A program made the position numbers and the translations under genes. This document shows, one piece after another, positions 35,017 through 46,801 of a stretch of 64,000 nucleotides of DNA; positions within the stretch are counted from its first letter, which is position 1; every line of letters starts with the position of its first letter. The stretch is from Edaphochlamys debaryana. Its lineage: Eukaryota; Chlorophyta; Chlorophyceae; Chlamydomonadales. The DNA is taken from NCBI GenBank assembly GCA_016858145.1, contig JAEHOE010000028.1, forward strand, positions 310,001 through 374,000. The letters are read 5' to 3'. The notes under the pieces are model-generated. The model saw only the letters and a program-made list of their open reading frames with translations. It was not told the DNA's origin and made no database searches.

Positions 35017-35283
35017 TAACTTGGCTCGCTTAGCCACACACTCCGCTTCCGTGCGATCCCACGCCGTTTGGCCGCGACCCCCACGCCGGCTGCCGCCTCA
35101 GCACCTCCGCTGCTCCATTCAACAGCTGTGCCAGCAGCTGAACCGCGGGGACGCAGCACAGGGAGAGAGCCTCCGCCAGCGTCCGCCGCGCTGCCGCCAG
35201 GACCGGCTCTGCCTCGCGCAGACGCCTTCACCAGCGTCCACCGCAGCGGCGGTGGGTAAGGAGCTTGGCACAGTCCTGGACGC
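35012..35283 (-). pseudogene. Inverted partial copy of the adjacent MYND gene, right piece
   Basis: Continues the broken copy after the insertion. It is the reverse complement of about 38240-38487 of the intact gene, with substitutions and small indels, and includes the sequence for the LAKRAKLA and FGWSS-like parental segments in diverged form. With the left piece it covers roughly 550 bp of the parent's second exon. Not functional. Confidence 0.85.
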
Positions 35284-35389
35284 ATGACCTGCTCGCTGTA
35301 CACTGCCCCGGAACCTCCAAGCATGGGAAGGGGTCAAGCGGGGTTGCAGGAGGGTGGCCGATACAATATAGTGGGCCGTGCCGACATAG

Positions 35390-35395
35390 TATAAG
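35390..35395 (+). promoter_or_regulatory. TATA-like element of the MYND gene
   Basis: TATAAG lies 89 bp before the ATG at 35479. Position and strand fit, but it is the only support. Confidence 0.4.
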
Positions 35396-35478
35396 GGAAT
35401 GGGGTCCACCCTGAATCCCACCCGTACCTCGCCGGCCCTGAGTTAGTTTCCCTTCGATGAGGGCCGAGGGGCCGCGAG

Positions 35479-38400
35479 ATGGCACGGCGTCCGGCGGACA
35501 TTGGACGTGACGCCGCGTCCTTCGTGTATAGCTGCCGCTGGGTCTATTGCATACATACATCCGCATCAATCAGTGCCAGCAAGCGGATGGCGGAATTTAA
35601 ACGAAAGAAGCTCCTCGCGACTGACCCTCTTGACAAGCCTCCCGAACAGCTTGAGGCCGCGCTGCAGAATTTCAGCGATGTACTTGCCTCAGCGTTGTCG
35701 CAGCTGGATGTGGCTTGCGGCCCCACAGCTCGGCGCGCATGCCCCGTCGATCTCGCGGCCAAAATCAGTGCCGAAGTGGACGACGTAGCACCGGGCATGC
35801 GAGAGATGAAGGGACACTGGTCGGCCTGCGGGCCGCTGCTCATGCAGCGCCTGGTGCTGCGGGCGGCGGAGTTTGGGGAGCGATGGCTGGCCTGCACACG
35901 GGAGCTCGCGGGCATGGACTTTGCGCACGTCAGCCGCTGCTTCAGCGGCCTGTTCACGTTCCTGCGTGAGACGTTCATGGTCATGCGCAACACATACGAC
36001 GCGAGCGACACCCGCAGCGCCTCGCTGCTGAACACGCAGTTGGTGTCGGAATGCACGCTGGGCTTCATCGCAGACGCGCTTCGGGCCATCACCAGCCGGG
36101 GCTGGCTCGCGGCAGGCACGTCGCTGCCCGATGACATTGGCAGCGCGAAGCGTCAGGCGAGCGCGGAGGGCGGGGACATCCTGGCGAGCATGGTCCACTC
36201 GATGGTCTTCTCGGTCAACTCCGCCTCCCAAATGCTCTTCCTCGTTATCGAGTACACCCCCGACGACGCTCTTCCGGTGGCGGTGTCGCGGTTGCAGCGC
36301 AGTGGCGCCATGGACGCGCTGTGCGCTGCGCTGCTGTCCGCCCCGGTCCTGCCTCCGCCACCTCCAGGCGGGGCCGAGTATGGCGTGTATGTGTATCGCA
36401 TCGCGCTCACGATGGCAATCGTGGGCTGCTTCGACACGCTCAGTAACCTGGCTCAGGTGGCGAGCTTCCAGCTTGCTGCGGGCCTCAAGGCGGTCACGGC
36501 GCCGTCAGCCGTGGCGATGCGGCGAGCGGGGCTGCTCCAGATCGCGGCCTCTGTCGCGGATGACGCCGACAGCGACGGCGGGCAGAACAGCGCCCACGTC
36601 GGCAGCAGTGCTGGCGGCGGCGGCGGCGGTGATGACGGCACCAGCGGAGGCTTGACCGACGGCGCGGACGGCGCCGCTGGCGGCGGCAGCGACTCTGGCG
36701 GCGCTGGTGGCGGCAGCGGAGGCAGCAACGCTGGCCGTGGTGAGGGCAGCAGGAGCGGCAGCAGTAGCAGCTGCGGTGGCGGAGGCAGCGCAGCGGGTTT
36801 GCAGCTTCCGCCTCCGGAAGCGCAGTGGCTGCTGCTCTCGGCGCATCACCTGCGAGTCACGTTCGGGCCCAAGGTGCAGCTGACGGAGGTACTCGACCGC
36901 TTCATCCGCTCCGCCACGACCCCCGTCCAGGCAGCACAAGACGAGCACGGCCTGAGCCGCGCCGTCGCTGCCGCCAAGGAGCTCCTGCCGGGCCCTGTTG
37001 CCGCCGCCGCCGCCGTTGTGGCCCGCGTGTGCGAGGCCGTGTGCGCTCGCCTGGACTTCCTCGGAGGCCGGGCCGCGGCCCCGCGCAACCACACCTTCCA
37101 GCCGCCCATGGTGGTCGAGTCCCTCATGCACGTCACGCAACTCCTCAACGCCCGCATGCGCGGCGCTGACGAGGACGAGGTGACGTCAGCGCTGCCGTAC
37201 GTCCTGGAGGCGCACGGCTGGGAGCTGCGCGGCCTCTCTTCGCCGGCGGGGCCCGTGCTGCTGAGCTTTGAAGAGAAGCCCGGGCTGCGGTGGCTCGCGA
37301 AGGCGCGCGTTCAGCTGCTGGCTGCAGAGCTCATGGGCCTTCACTCGCCCAGAAGCTACCGAGGTGCGGTTTTCGGGCAGGGCATGTGAGGGTGCAGCAT
37401 TTCCGGGGTGCTCTTTTCACTTGCATGATCTGTGCCCCTGCACTCCCTCCGTCCTTGAGCGCAGACCGGTTCTGATTCCCTGGATGCTCCCGGGTAGCCG
37501 AGGGTAGCCGTGCATGTCACACTTTGTCGCTTGCTCTTGCGCTCTCCTGCCCCCAGAGTCGCCGAGCTGCATCTCTGACCAGGAGGGCGTCATGTGGCAG
37601 CGCCTGCCTCCCTCGGCTCGGCAGGCCTGCGTCGCTCGGCTGCTGCGCACCGGCCTCCCCTCCTCCCTGGACCGACTGCTGAGGTGGGCAGCCGCCAACA
37701 ACGGACCGGGCAACGCGATGGCCCTACCCCAACTCGCCCTGGCCGGGCCTCTGACGGAGCTGGTGGGGGCCGGGCTAGCGCGCTGGCGGGAGCGAGTGCT
37801 AACACATGCCCTGGCTAAGGCTGGCGGCGGAATAGTTGGCGGCAGCAGCGCTGGCGGCAGCGGCGAGCAGGAGGGCCCGGCCGCGGAGCCGGCAGGGCCG
37901 GCGGCCAGCGGCAGTGGGGGTGGCTCGGCTGAGAGTGCCAGCTTGGAGGGCGAGGGCAACGGTGAGGGCGACGGCGAGGGTGAGGGCGGCGGCGGCAGCG
38001 CTGCAGCCTCCAGGGCCACCGCCGAGGAGCCGCCGCCTCCGGTGCAGTCGGAGCTGGGTTTCCTGGTGACGGCTGCCAAGCTGCTGGGGAGGGAGGTGGC
38101 GAGGCTTAAAGAGCCGGGGCCGGGGGCCGGCGGCAGTCGCTGCCCGCCCCCGGCTGAGCTCATGAGCCCGGAGCCGCATGCCTTTGCCCTCGCCCTCCTG
38201 ACGGTGGACGTAGCCTGCAACGCCCTCCCGCAAGCGACACTGGCGATGACCGTGCCAACTTCCTTCCCCGCCGCCGCTGCAGCGGAGGCAGAGCCGGTCC
38301 TGACGGCGGCGCGGCGGACGCTCGCGGAGTCTCTCTCGCTCTGCTGCGTCCCGGCGGTTCAGCTACTGGCACAGCTTTCGGATGGAGCAGCGGAGGTGCT

Positions 38401-39403
38401 GAGGCGGCAGCCGGCGTGGGGTCGCGGCCAAACGGCGTGGGATCGCACGGAAGCGGAGTGTGTGGCTAAGCGAGCCAAGTTAGCCGCAGGCGCAGTCTCG
38501 GCGGCGGCGGCACACCTGCCCGCGGCGGCGCTGCTGGCGGCGGCGCCCCAGCGGGCCCTGGCGGCGCTGTCCCGTCTGCACCAGGCTCTGCTACGCTGTG
38601 CCGCCGACGCCTGGGTGCGCTCCGGCTCTGGCGCTGGCGGCGGCGGCGCCTCCGCCAGGGGCCGGGCGCGAGGGGCACGCGGCCGCGGAGGCGGTGGCGG
38701 AGGCGGTAGCGGCCGAGGCCGCGGGGTCAGCGGCGGCTCGGGGGCCCCGCTTGATACCATGGACCCAGGCGTAAGCCGTGCCCTGAGCGGGACCGTTGAC
38801 CGCATGGGGGCTGCGATTATGCTCCTCAGCCTAGAGGGAACCGTGCGGGACGGCTGCGTGCCGGGCTGGCTGTGGGCTGAGGAGGCCAGCGAGGGCGGGG
38901 GTGAGGGCGGGGGTGAATGCGCCGCCATGACGCTCAACACCGAGGCCCTGGGGGCGCTGTGGGGAACATCAGAGGCGGGCGAGGAGGCGGCACTGACAGG
39001 TCCCGTGCTGACCCTCCGCCTTGACGACGCCGGCGGCGCCTTCCGGGGGCTGCGGTGGGCGGACCACGCTCAGCACGGGGCGCAGGTGGCGGCGGCGGCA
39101 CGGCAGAGGCTGCAGGCCGCGGGGCTCCTGGCGGGGGCAGAGCGGCCGGGGGCGGAGCTGTCGGCGGCGGCGGCTGGCGGGGATGAGTCGGGGCCTTCGG
39201 GCGTGTGGGTGACGGGCGAAGTGCGAATGTGCGGCAACCCGGCGTGCGGCTCGTACGGCACCGCTTCGGAGGCCGAGCTGTCGCTGCGTCAGTGCGGCGG
39301 CTGCCGTACGGTGCGGTACTGCGGGAGCGAGTGCCAGAAGGCGCACTGGCGGGGTGGCCACAAGGAGGAGTGTGCGGCCGTGGCGGCGGCAAGGCGGTCA
39401 TGA
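35479..39403 (+). CDS. Large protein with C-terminal MYND zinc finger
   Basis: Two exons, 35479-37363 and 37557-39403, join as CGA G|AG TCG, giving about 1,243 residues. A second ATG at 35587 (MAEFKRKK) would give 1,207. Most of the protein has no domain I recognise: helical segments alternate with Gly/Ser/Ala/Glu-rich low-complexity runs (for example 36600-36800 and 37830-38020). The last 50 residues form a MYND finger, CGNPACGS...QCGGCRTVRYCGSECQKAHW...HKEEC, with all zinc ligands present. MYND fingers bind proline-rich partners, and this class is expanded in volvocalean algae as I recall. Segment 38240-38795 was copied in inverse orientation to the left of the gene, where the copy has decayed. 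Confidence 0.85.
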
Positions 39404-40502
39404 GAGGGAGGAGCAGGCGGGCGCCTCCAGGGCCTGGGGGCGCTGGGGGCGATGCGAGTCAGTGAAAGGGCACGGCCTGACAGGCGAGGAGCTTGGTCGC
39501 GTGGCACCACGGAAGCGGCTCTGCGAAGGGCGGAGGCCGGCTGGGGCCAGGGGCGGCATTGAATTTGCAGCATGTCTGCCTGAAGAGGGATGAGGGACGG
39601 GGCCTGAGCAGTGCTCGACCATGCGTGCCTTCTGTATCGCGCTTGGCCTCTTCGGGCCGCGTCTGCCGTGATGTATGGAGGAGCGCATGCAGAGTAGTGA
39701 AGGACAGTGATTTGGCCTTGTTGCCTAGTTGATCTGGAGGCTCACGCGGAGAAGGCACGTTGGTCATCAGGACCCCTTTGGGAACCGTTGCATGGGCTGG
39801 GTTGCGGCGGCTCATAGCTGGTGTCTGTCAAGATGAGCGCTGCGTGGCGACGCGTGGCGGCGACCTGCATATTGGGGCTTGGGGCGGTTCGGCTGTGTCG
39901 GGCATTGCTAATACAGTGAAGCTCATTGAGGGGTTTGGGAGCTGAACCTGGGGCGAGGTTGCATTGGCCGATTTGCGGCACTTGCCGCCGGTAGACGGTA
40001 ACTGAAAGCCTGCAAAGCCTGAGGAGCCCGTGTATCATACCTATGTTCAGCCTAAGGTCAGCCGCCAAAGCCTAGCCACGGGCCGCTTCAGGTGTGCCCG
40101 AGTTCGGAGGGTGCAGCACTGGGTGCTGGTATGGGGGCAGAGCCACAGGTGCAGATTCCCGCAGATTACAGGAGCAACAAGGCAACCTCTGTACCAAGAG
40201 CCAGCCTTGCTGCTCAACACGGACCAAGCGATATGCTCCGTCACAGCACGTCCACATTATGTGCACAAATGAGCCGTTGCCAAGTACCCTTGTCCAGCTC
40301 ACCACGTCATGTCACCGTCAGTGTGCGCACCCATCTCTACCTACCCCCTCCGGTTGTCCGTCAGCCCAGTCATCATCCCTCGTCACCCAGTCACCCTGAC
40401 CCCAGCGTCACCACCTCACCGTCTCAGTTCGTCACCCACACCCGGCCCCTATACCCCGTCCCTCCCTTGCCTCCACGGCCCCTGCCCTCCCCCGCTATGC
40501 CC
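39404..40502. other. Convergent 3' region
   Basis: Lies between the stops of the MYND gene (plus) and the TerD/MORN gene (minus). It should hold both 3' UTRs. No exon was found, and no plus-strand TGTAA was seen for the MYND gene. Confidence 0.5.
40166..40170 (-). terminator. TGTAA polyadenylation signal of the TerD/MORN gene
   Basis: TTACA on the plus strand reads TGTAA on the minus strand, 333 bp after the stop at 40503. Confidence 0.6.
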
Positions 40503-43500
40503 TCACGCCACCAGCCCCGTCGACACGCTGAAGGCGGGCACGTTCTGGATGGGCGGCTGCTCGGGCGGGAACACGGTGTCGTCCACCTGTCGGATACGAC
40601 AAGGCAGGGGGCATTACGTAAGGTGGGAGTCGAAGGGTTACGCGCAAGGGCCGTAGAGCATTGCTGCCCACAAGAGCGGCCGTGACTCCACGGTCCAAGA
40701 GGCGTGCCATGACTGAGTATTGCCGACACAAGCCACCTGAAGCCTAATGCAACGCCCATCTGAGGCCCCACCCCGTGGCCCCACCCTCCCCACCCACCTG
40801 GTCTGGGAGCGCCTCTGCGGTGTAGCTGAGGCCCTCGTACTTGGGGTGGGCGGGCAGCGGGGGCTTGTCGGGGTCCTGGGGGGACGGGGACAAGGCGGGG
40901 CGGGGGCGCGGAATGGGGGCCGAGGAGGGTTAGCCGGACCGGCGCGTGCACCAGCAGAGCCTGCAGTAGAGGTCGTCCCCCAGCGCTGCGGCCCCGTCAA
41001 TACCAACCCTTTCTCTTCCTCCCCCTTCGACCGGAGCCTCGCGGCCTACAGTAGGCCCCCATGCCGTTGTAGCCCTCCTCTCTCCACTTGCGCCCTCCCT
41101 GCCCCTTTGCCCGGACGATGCCGCAAGCGAACCCTCCTTGCCACAGCCCCTCCCAAACACACCTCGATCGGCTGCCCGTCCTCGTCCAGCTGTGGCTCGT
41201 CCCCAGATCCGGGCGGGATGCCGTACGAGCACGGCAGCGCCAGCGTGGGGCCCGTGGGGGCCTGGATGTGGCCCGCCGCGAAGCACGGCATGTCCAGCGT
41301 GCGGTGCGCGGTGAGCGTGTACGTGGCTTTCCCCGCTGGCATGCCGCGAACAAACTCCGCCTCCAGACGCACGGCGGGCTGCAGAACGAAGGGGTGGGAG
41401 GCAGGATGGCAAGGGGTCAGCGCAGGCGCAACGAGGTTGTAGGCCCCCCCGCATGCCTTTAACCAGTACCGGTACCCGTACAGCCCTTGAGAATTAAGCC
41501 TAGGCTCTCCGCGCTGCAGCGGTGCCAAAACCTTGAGAGCCCAAACTCCCCAAGCGCTTCCCCCGCCCCCTTTCCCGCTCCGCGACCCAGCCCTGTTCAC
41601 CTCCACCACCTTCCCTCTCCTTTCCCCTACCTTCCCCTCCCCACCCGCCCCCCCACCCCCCCACCCCCACACGCACCTGGTCGTACGTGCCCGTCCCCAC
41701 CAGCAGCCCCTTCTGCCACTCCCCGCGCAGGCAGCCCTTGGCCGTGTCCCAGTACACGCCCGGGCCGTGCTTCTGGCCCGCGCCCCACGACCCCGTGTAC
41801 ACGGAGCCGTCCGGGTAGCGGTACTGGCCCTGGCCCTCGAACTTGTCGGCCGCGAAGTCGCCCACGTACGTGCCGCCGTCGGGGAACACCTGGGTGAGGG
41901 AGAGGGGGTGAGGGAGGGGTGCGGGTGGGGAGGGGGTAAGGGGAGGGCATGAGGGAGAGAAGGTAGGGCCAGGGACGGGCTGGGGCGGTGTGAAAGGCCG
42001 GGGCAAGAGGGGGGGGGTCCAGAGCTGCGCTCGCGAACCCAGATGGACAGGCGCGGGATCTGGGGAGGGCGCGGGGGCGCGGGCTAGGAGCACTCACCAT
42101 GACGCCCTTGCCGTGCCGCTTGCCCGCCGCGTACTCCCCCGCGTAGGCCGCTCCCGTTGCGAAGGCGTACACGCCCGGGCCGTGCTTCAGGTCGTCCGCG
42201 TACGACCCGAAGTACGTGTCACCGTTGCCGTACGTCGTACGGCACGTGTCGCACGACCGCTTGGCGCCGGGGGCCAGCTCACCTGCGGATGTGGGGTGCG
42301 GGTGCGCGAGGGCAATGGGGTTATTGATAGTGTCCAGCCCCGTCTGCACCCTCCTGCTTACCCTGGTCGTGCTGCCGTCCGCCCCCGCCACCTCCGACTC
42401 TCCACACCTGCCAACCTCCACACCCGCCACCTCCGGCCCCGCCCCCTCCGCCCCCGCGACCCACCATCGAACGCCACCAGGTTCTTGATGTCGTGCTCCA
42501 CCGCCTCCAGGCTCTCGCCGCCGAAGCACAGCCCCAGCATGCGGAAGCGCCACACGTGCGGCCGCAGGTCGGTGGTGATCTCCTCGCCCGCCTCCTCGGC
42601 GGCGGCCTGCTTGGCGGCCAGCGCGGCCTTGGCCTGGAATTGGAGGGGTGGTATGAGAGGGGAAGGAGGGGCAGGGACGTGTCGGAACGGAATGCGGTGA
42701 GCATGTGGATGCGGCAGGGGTAGCGCACGGGCGGGGCGCATATAGATGGGGTTATACAGGGAGCATGCAAGCTTTGACTTGAGGGCTTGGCTCAAGGAGG
42801 TGCGACGGGCGGCTGGGCGTGGGAGCGGTGCTTGAAGTGCCAGTCGCGACGGCCCGTCCCACCTGCTTGTTGGCCTCCCCGTACTCCTTGAGCAGCTTGA
42901 TGAGCGCCTCGGGGTCCTGCGCGATGAAGGCGCCCGCGTCGTCCACCCCCGCGCCGCGGAAGACGTTGAAGGCGCTGTCCGTGTACTCCTTGTACATCTT
43001 GAGCAGGGCAACCTGGGGGCGGGGGCGGATGGGTTGGGAGGGGGCGAGTGGGGAAGACATGGGGCGAGTGGGGCGTGCGTACAGGAACGGAGGCAGGCGT
43101 GTACGGAGGTGGGAGGTTGGAGGCCGAGGTGGGGGGACGGGCGGGCAGCGTTTCCTTCCTGTGCGAAGCACTGCAGCTGTCCGTGGCCCTTCCACTCCAG
43201 CAGGGTGCATGCTGTCCGACTCCCTCCCTGCCCGGTACCACAAGGACTCTGCGTGACTCTGCGTGGCGTTCTTGTCTGACTTGCACGCAGCACACAAGCC
43301 CCCTCGACCCCTGCCCCAGGCTGCATTTCAGATCCAAGCTCGTACGGCACCCCACCCCACCTGCGTGACGTTCTTGTCCGACTCGTACTTGGACAGAACC
43401 GAGAAGTCGGCCAGGATGCGCTCGGGGTTGGGCATGGGTGCGCCGGTCTCGGCGGCCGCCGCGGCGGCCAGCTTGTATGCCTTGGTGCCCGGCTGGGGCG

Positions 43501-46198
43501 CCTCGCCCGCCGACACGTCCACCACGCGCACGCGCACGGAGCGCACGCGGCTGAAGCCCTGCTCCTCGTCGTAGTTGGTCACCAGCAGGACCATGGAGCG
43601 GACCTGGGGAGGGAGAGGTGAGATGAGGAGGGGGCATGGGGGGGAGGAGGGCGTGTCACCAGCAGCAAAGGACCCTGGAGCGGAGCTGGGTTGGTGGGGG
43701 AAGGTTGGAGCAGAGGGGAGGGCAGTTGGCAGTAAGAGGCGCTGACGGGGTGAGTGAGGAAGCGGGCCGCGGCCGAGGCCGTCCCCCACACGCTCGCTCC
43801 TTCCCTGCCCCCTTGCCCTGATCGCGAGCAGCTCACGTCCGGGGGCAGCTCGGCGAATGTGAGGTAGATGACGTCACGCTCCTTGAACTCGTAGGGGTCC
43901 ACCTTGGGCGCCGGCGGGGGCGGCGGGGGCTCCTTGGGCTCAGCGCCCTCCTCGCCCTCCTCCCCCTCCTCGCCCTCGCCCTCCTCCTCCTTCTCCTCCT
44001 CCTTGGCCTCCTCGTCCTCCTCGTCCTCCTCCTCCGGCTCCGGCCGCCCCGCCCGCACGCCCGTGCCCTCCCGGTTGCCCGTGGTGCAGCTCTGAACCTC
44101 GCCCTCCTCCAGCTGGGCGGGGGGAACGGGGGCACAAAAAAGAGAAGACGGTTGGGCGACAGTCCAATACATGATCCAAACATGAGGAACAAAGGCACGA
44201 AAAGTATGCGGAGGTTACTAGAAGAGCTGACACGCACGATCTCAAACATGAGATGAGTATCCAGAGTTGAACGGGGCCAGAGTTGTGCTGGGGGTTGAAA
44301 GGCGGCTGACAAGCCGCACCGTACGGCATGCGTCACACGGTATGACGAATGACTCACGTCCTTCTGGTACATGATGAGGTTGAACTCGAGCGCGGGCTCC
44401 TCGGGCGGCTCCTCGCCCTCCTCGGTGGGGGGCGGCGGGGGCCAGAAGGTCCAGGACAGGTCCAGCCGCACGCGCGTGACGGGCTTGAGCCCCTCGCCCG
44501 GGTCCTGCCGCGCAGTGGCGGCGTCCTCCAGCGCCTGGTCCTGCCACTGCCGCGTCAGCGGGACCTGCCCAGGGGCGGAGGCGGGGGCGGGGGCAGATGA
44601 GTAGGGGGGGAAGGGGAGCGGAGGTTTGACCCCGCGGACCCTAATGGCCTGCCCCTTTCTTCCCTCCCGCCTGCTCCCTTGCCCCCCGCTGAGCAGCGCT
44701 GACCCGTCTACAACCCCATCCGCTTGCTGCACTGTCACCCCATTCCACCCCCCCTGAGCGCTGATCCCGCCTGCAGCCCTCGTCTGCAGCCCGACTCGCT
44801 TGCTGGACTCAATGGCCCCCTCCCTCCCCACCCCTCCCCTCCCGCTCGCTGGGGGCAATGAGCTCCTTCCTCTTCCCCTCCCCACCCCTCCCCCCTCCAA
44901 GGCCCACCCGCTCGCTGGGGTCGATGACCAGGTTGTCGGCTGCGTCCAGCGCCACCCCGAACTTGTCGCGCAGGTCCCGGATGGCCTGCTTCATCTCCGG
45001 GATGATGAGCCCGGGCGAGTCGTAGGGGTGGCAGCTGCCCACGTCGCGGAGCGTCCAGCCGCCCTCGGCCTGGGCGGGGAGGGGAAGGGGAGGTGAGGGA
45101 GGGGAGGGAGGGGCGGGGTGGGGTGTTGAGGGGTGTTGAGGGGTGTGGCGGTCGGGCGGCGGAGGGGTGGTGAGGTGTGGAAACGGGGGCTCGGCTGCCA
45201 CCTGCCTGCAGCCACCTGCTGCCCATTACACCCGTCAGCCTCCCACCTCTTGCCCCCCTGCAATGCTCCCTTTACTTCCCCCCTGCCCCCCCCCCAAGCC
45301 TCCCATTCGCCCCCACCTGCAGGTACATGGCCGCCACTATGATGGACGACACAGGCGACTCCATGACCCCGGGGATGGGCGCCGTGAGCGCCTTGAGGTC
45401 AAACGACTGGTCAAACGACTGGCCCGTCTCGTCTGCGGGGTCCAGGGTCGAAAGACATGTGAGGCAGGAGACAGTCAAGCCCCCTCTGCCTTCTCCGGGG
45501 GCCTAGCCTGCGTGCCGCTTCAAGCCTCGTGACAGACCGCTCCGAGAGCGTGAGGGTAGGGGCCCAATCACCGGTGGCCAACGCAGCCCATCTCCCGCCA
45601 ACCCTGGGCTCAGTTGCGGAGTTGACCACACCCGCGTCCCCTTGCGCCCCGTCGCACCGCGGTAGGACACGGCAAACTCCAGCTTCTCGCTGCTGCTGAG
45701 GTCGTGCTTCTTGCCCGGGATGGATGGGCAGCTGGCCACGAACAAGAGCACCTCAACTTGGCGCTCAAACTTTTTGGGGAACATGTAGATGACGTCATCC
45801 CCCTCCACCGGCACCGTCTCCTCGGGCAGCGCCTGCTTCTCAAAGCCCTTCACCAGGGCGCCATCCAGGGCCGTGGGTTTGCGGACATGGAGCGTGTCGT
45901 GAAGCTGTCCCTTGACGTCTGCATCCATGGGCACCCACTGTAAGCAAACCCGCTCGACCCCGAGGAACAAGGCAGCTCAGCACGCTGCCGCGGCCAGCGT
46001 CGGCACGCGGGCATGCCGAAGCCGAAGCCGCTGCTCACCGAAAGCTACGCACGCCAGGTCAAAGTCTATTGCCTCCTCGGGGTTTGTCTTGCAATTGATA
46101 GCGAAACTGCGCGACAGGGTGCAGCAAGCTCCGCGTGAGCACTGCGCTCTCGCCGGTGCAAGCCCCGAAGCCATAATGCTCGATTCAGCCATAAGCAT
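40503..46198 (-). CDS. Protein with two TerD-like domains and MORN repeats
   Basis: The start at 46198 reads MLMAESSIMASG; ATG 46192 is an alternative. The first TerD-like domain runs over several exons (about 46130-45030): AIDFDLACVAFG, GDDVIYMFPKKFERQVEVLL, SFDLKAL and MYLQ/AEGGWTLRDVG, matching the TerD order of DLD strand, middle strands and final W strand. A second starts near 44480 (RVRLDLSWTFW, ALEFNLIMYQK), is interrupted by a Glu-rich insert (about 44100-43930), and continues with ERDVIYLTFAELP, MVLLVTNYDEEQGFSRVRS and ADFSVLSKYESDKN. The C-terminal half has a CDTC pair and MORN units (YGNGDTYFGSYADDLKHGPG, GEYAAGKRHGKG, FPDGGTYVGDF, YPDGSVYTGSWGAGQKHGPG) at 42260-41690. Last exon ends VSTGLVA at 40503. 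TerD domains bind calcium in bacteria and MORN repeats often bind membranes; the function here is unknown. Confidence 0.8.
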
Positions 46199-46801
46199 AG
46201 CCACCTGTATTGATCACCCCTAAAGGGCAAGACGAAAGGGCCCAGCGACATTGTGCTAGTCGTTTCTTCAAGCGCTGTTGTCTATATCATGGGCAGTCGT
46301 GTCTAAGGTGTACGTTTATGCGTGTAGAATGCGGCCCTGGTTGTTATGCGGGCGCGCTGCCCCTCCGTTTTGCTTCGAAGGCCATCGGGGGTCGCACCCA
46401 AATCGCTCGTCTAGCACCGTGTCCATTGAGAAGCATGCTTTTCATGTTGAGGGCTTTCACTTACAACAGGTAACAGCGACAGCGTCGGAACGACCGACGC
46501 GTCCATGTTGCCCCTCGCGCCATCCTCCTCGGAACCGTCCCACCTTGGCCAGTGGTTGACCTGAACCGGAAGCCACAAAGTTGCGACCTCCGCAAGGCCT
46601 ACCACGGAGAGTCGACTACGCCGCACTCTCGGGCCTCTGACCATCGGGCATCTTCACCTTCACCTCCAGCCTCTGTCCTCACGAATACCATGGTATTATC
46701 CATCGCCACACGGTCCTCACCGCTGACCCTTTGCACCATCCCGCGAACATCTCTCCCCAGCAGGCCCTTCACGCGCCTCTCCTTTCCCTGCCCTCGCCTC
46801 C
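46199..46801. other. Intergenic region between RAD54-like and TerD/MORN genes
   Basis: Contains the 3' UTR of the RAD54-like gene and the promoter of the TerD/MORN gene, both on the minus strand. Less GC-rich than the exons. No gene was seen. Confidence 0.5.
46461..46465 (-). terminator. TGTAA polyadenylation signal of the RAD54-like gene
   Basis: Minus-strand TGTAA 337 bp after the stop at 46802, nearly the same spacing as for the next gene. Confidence 0.6.
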
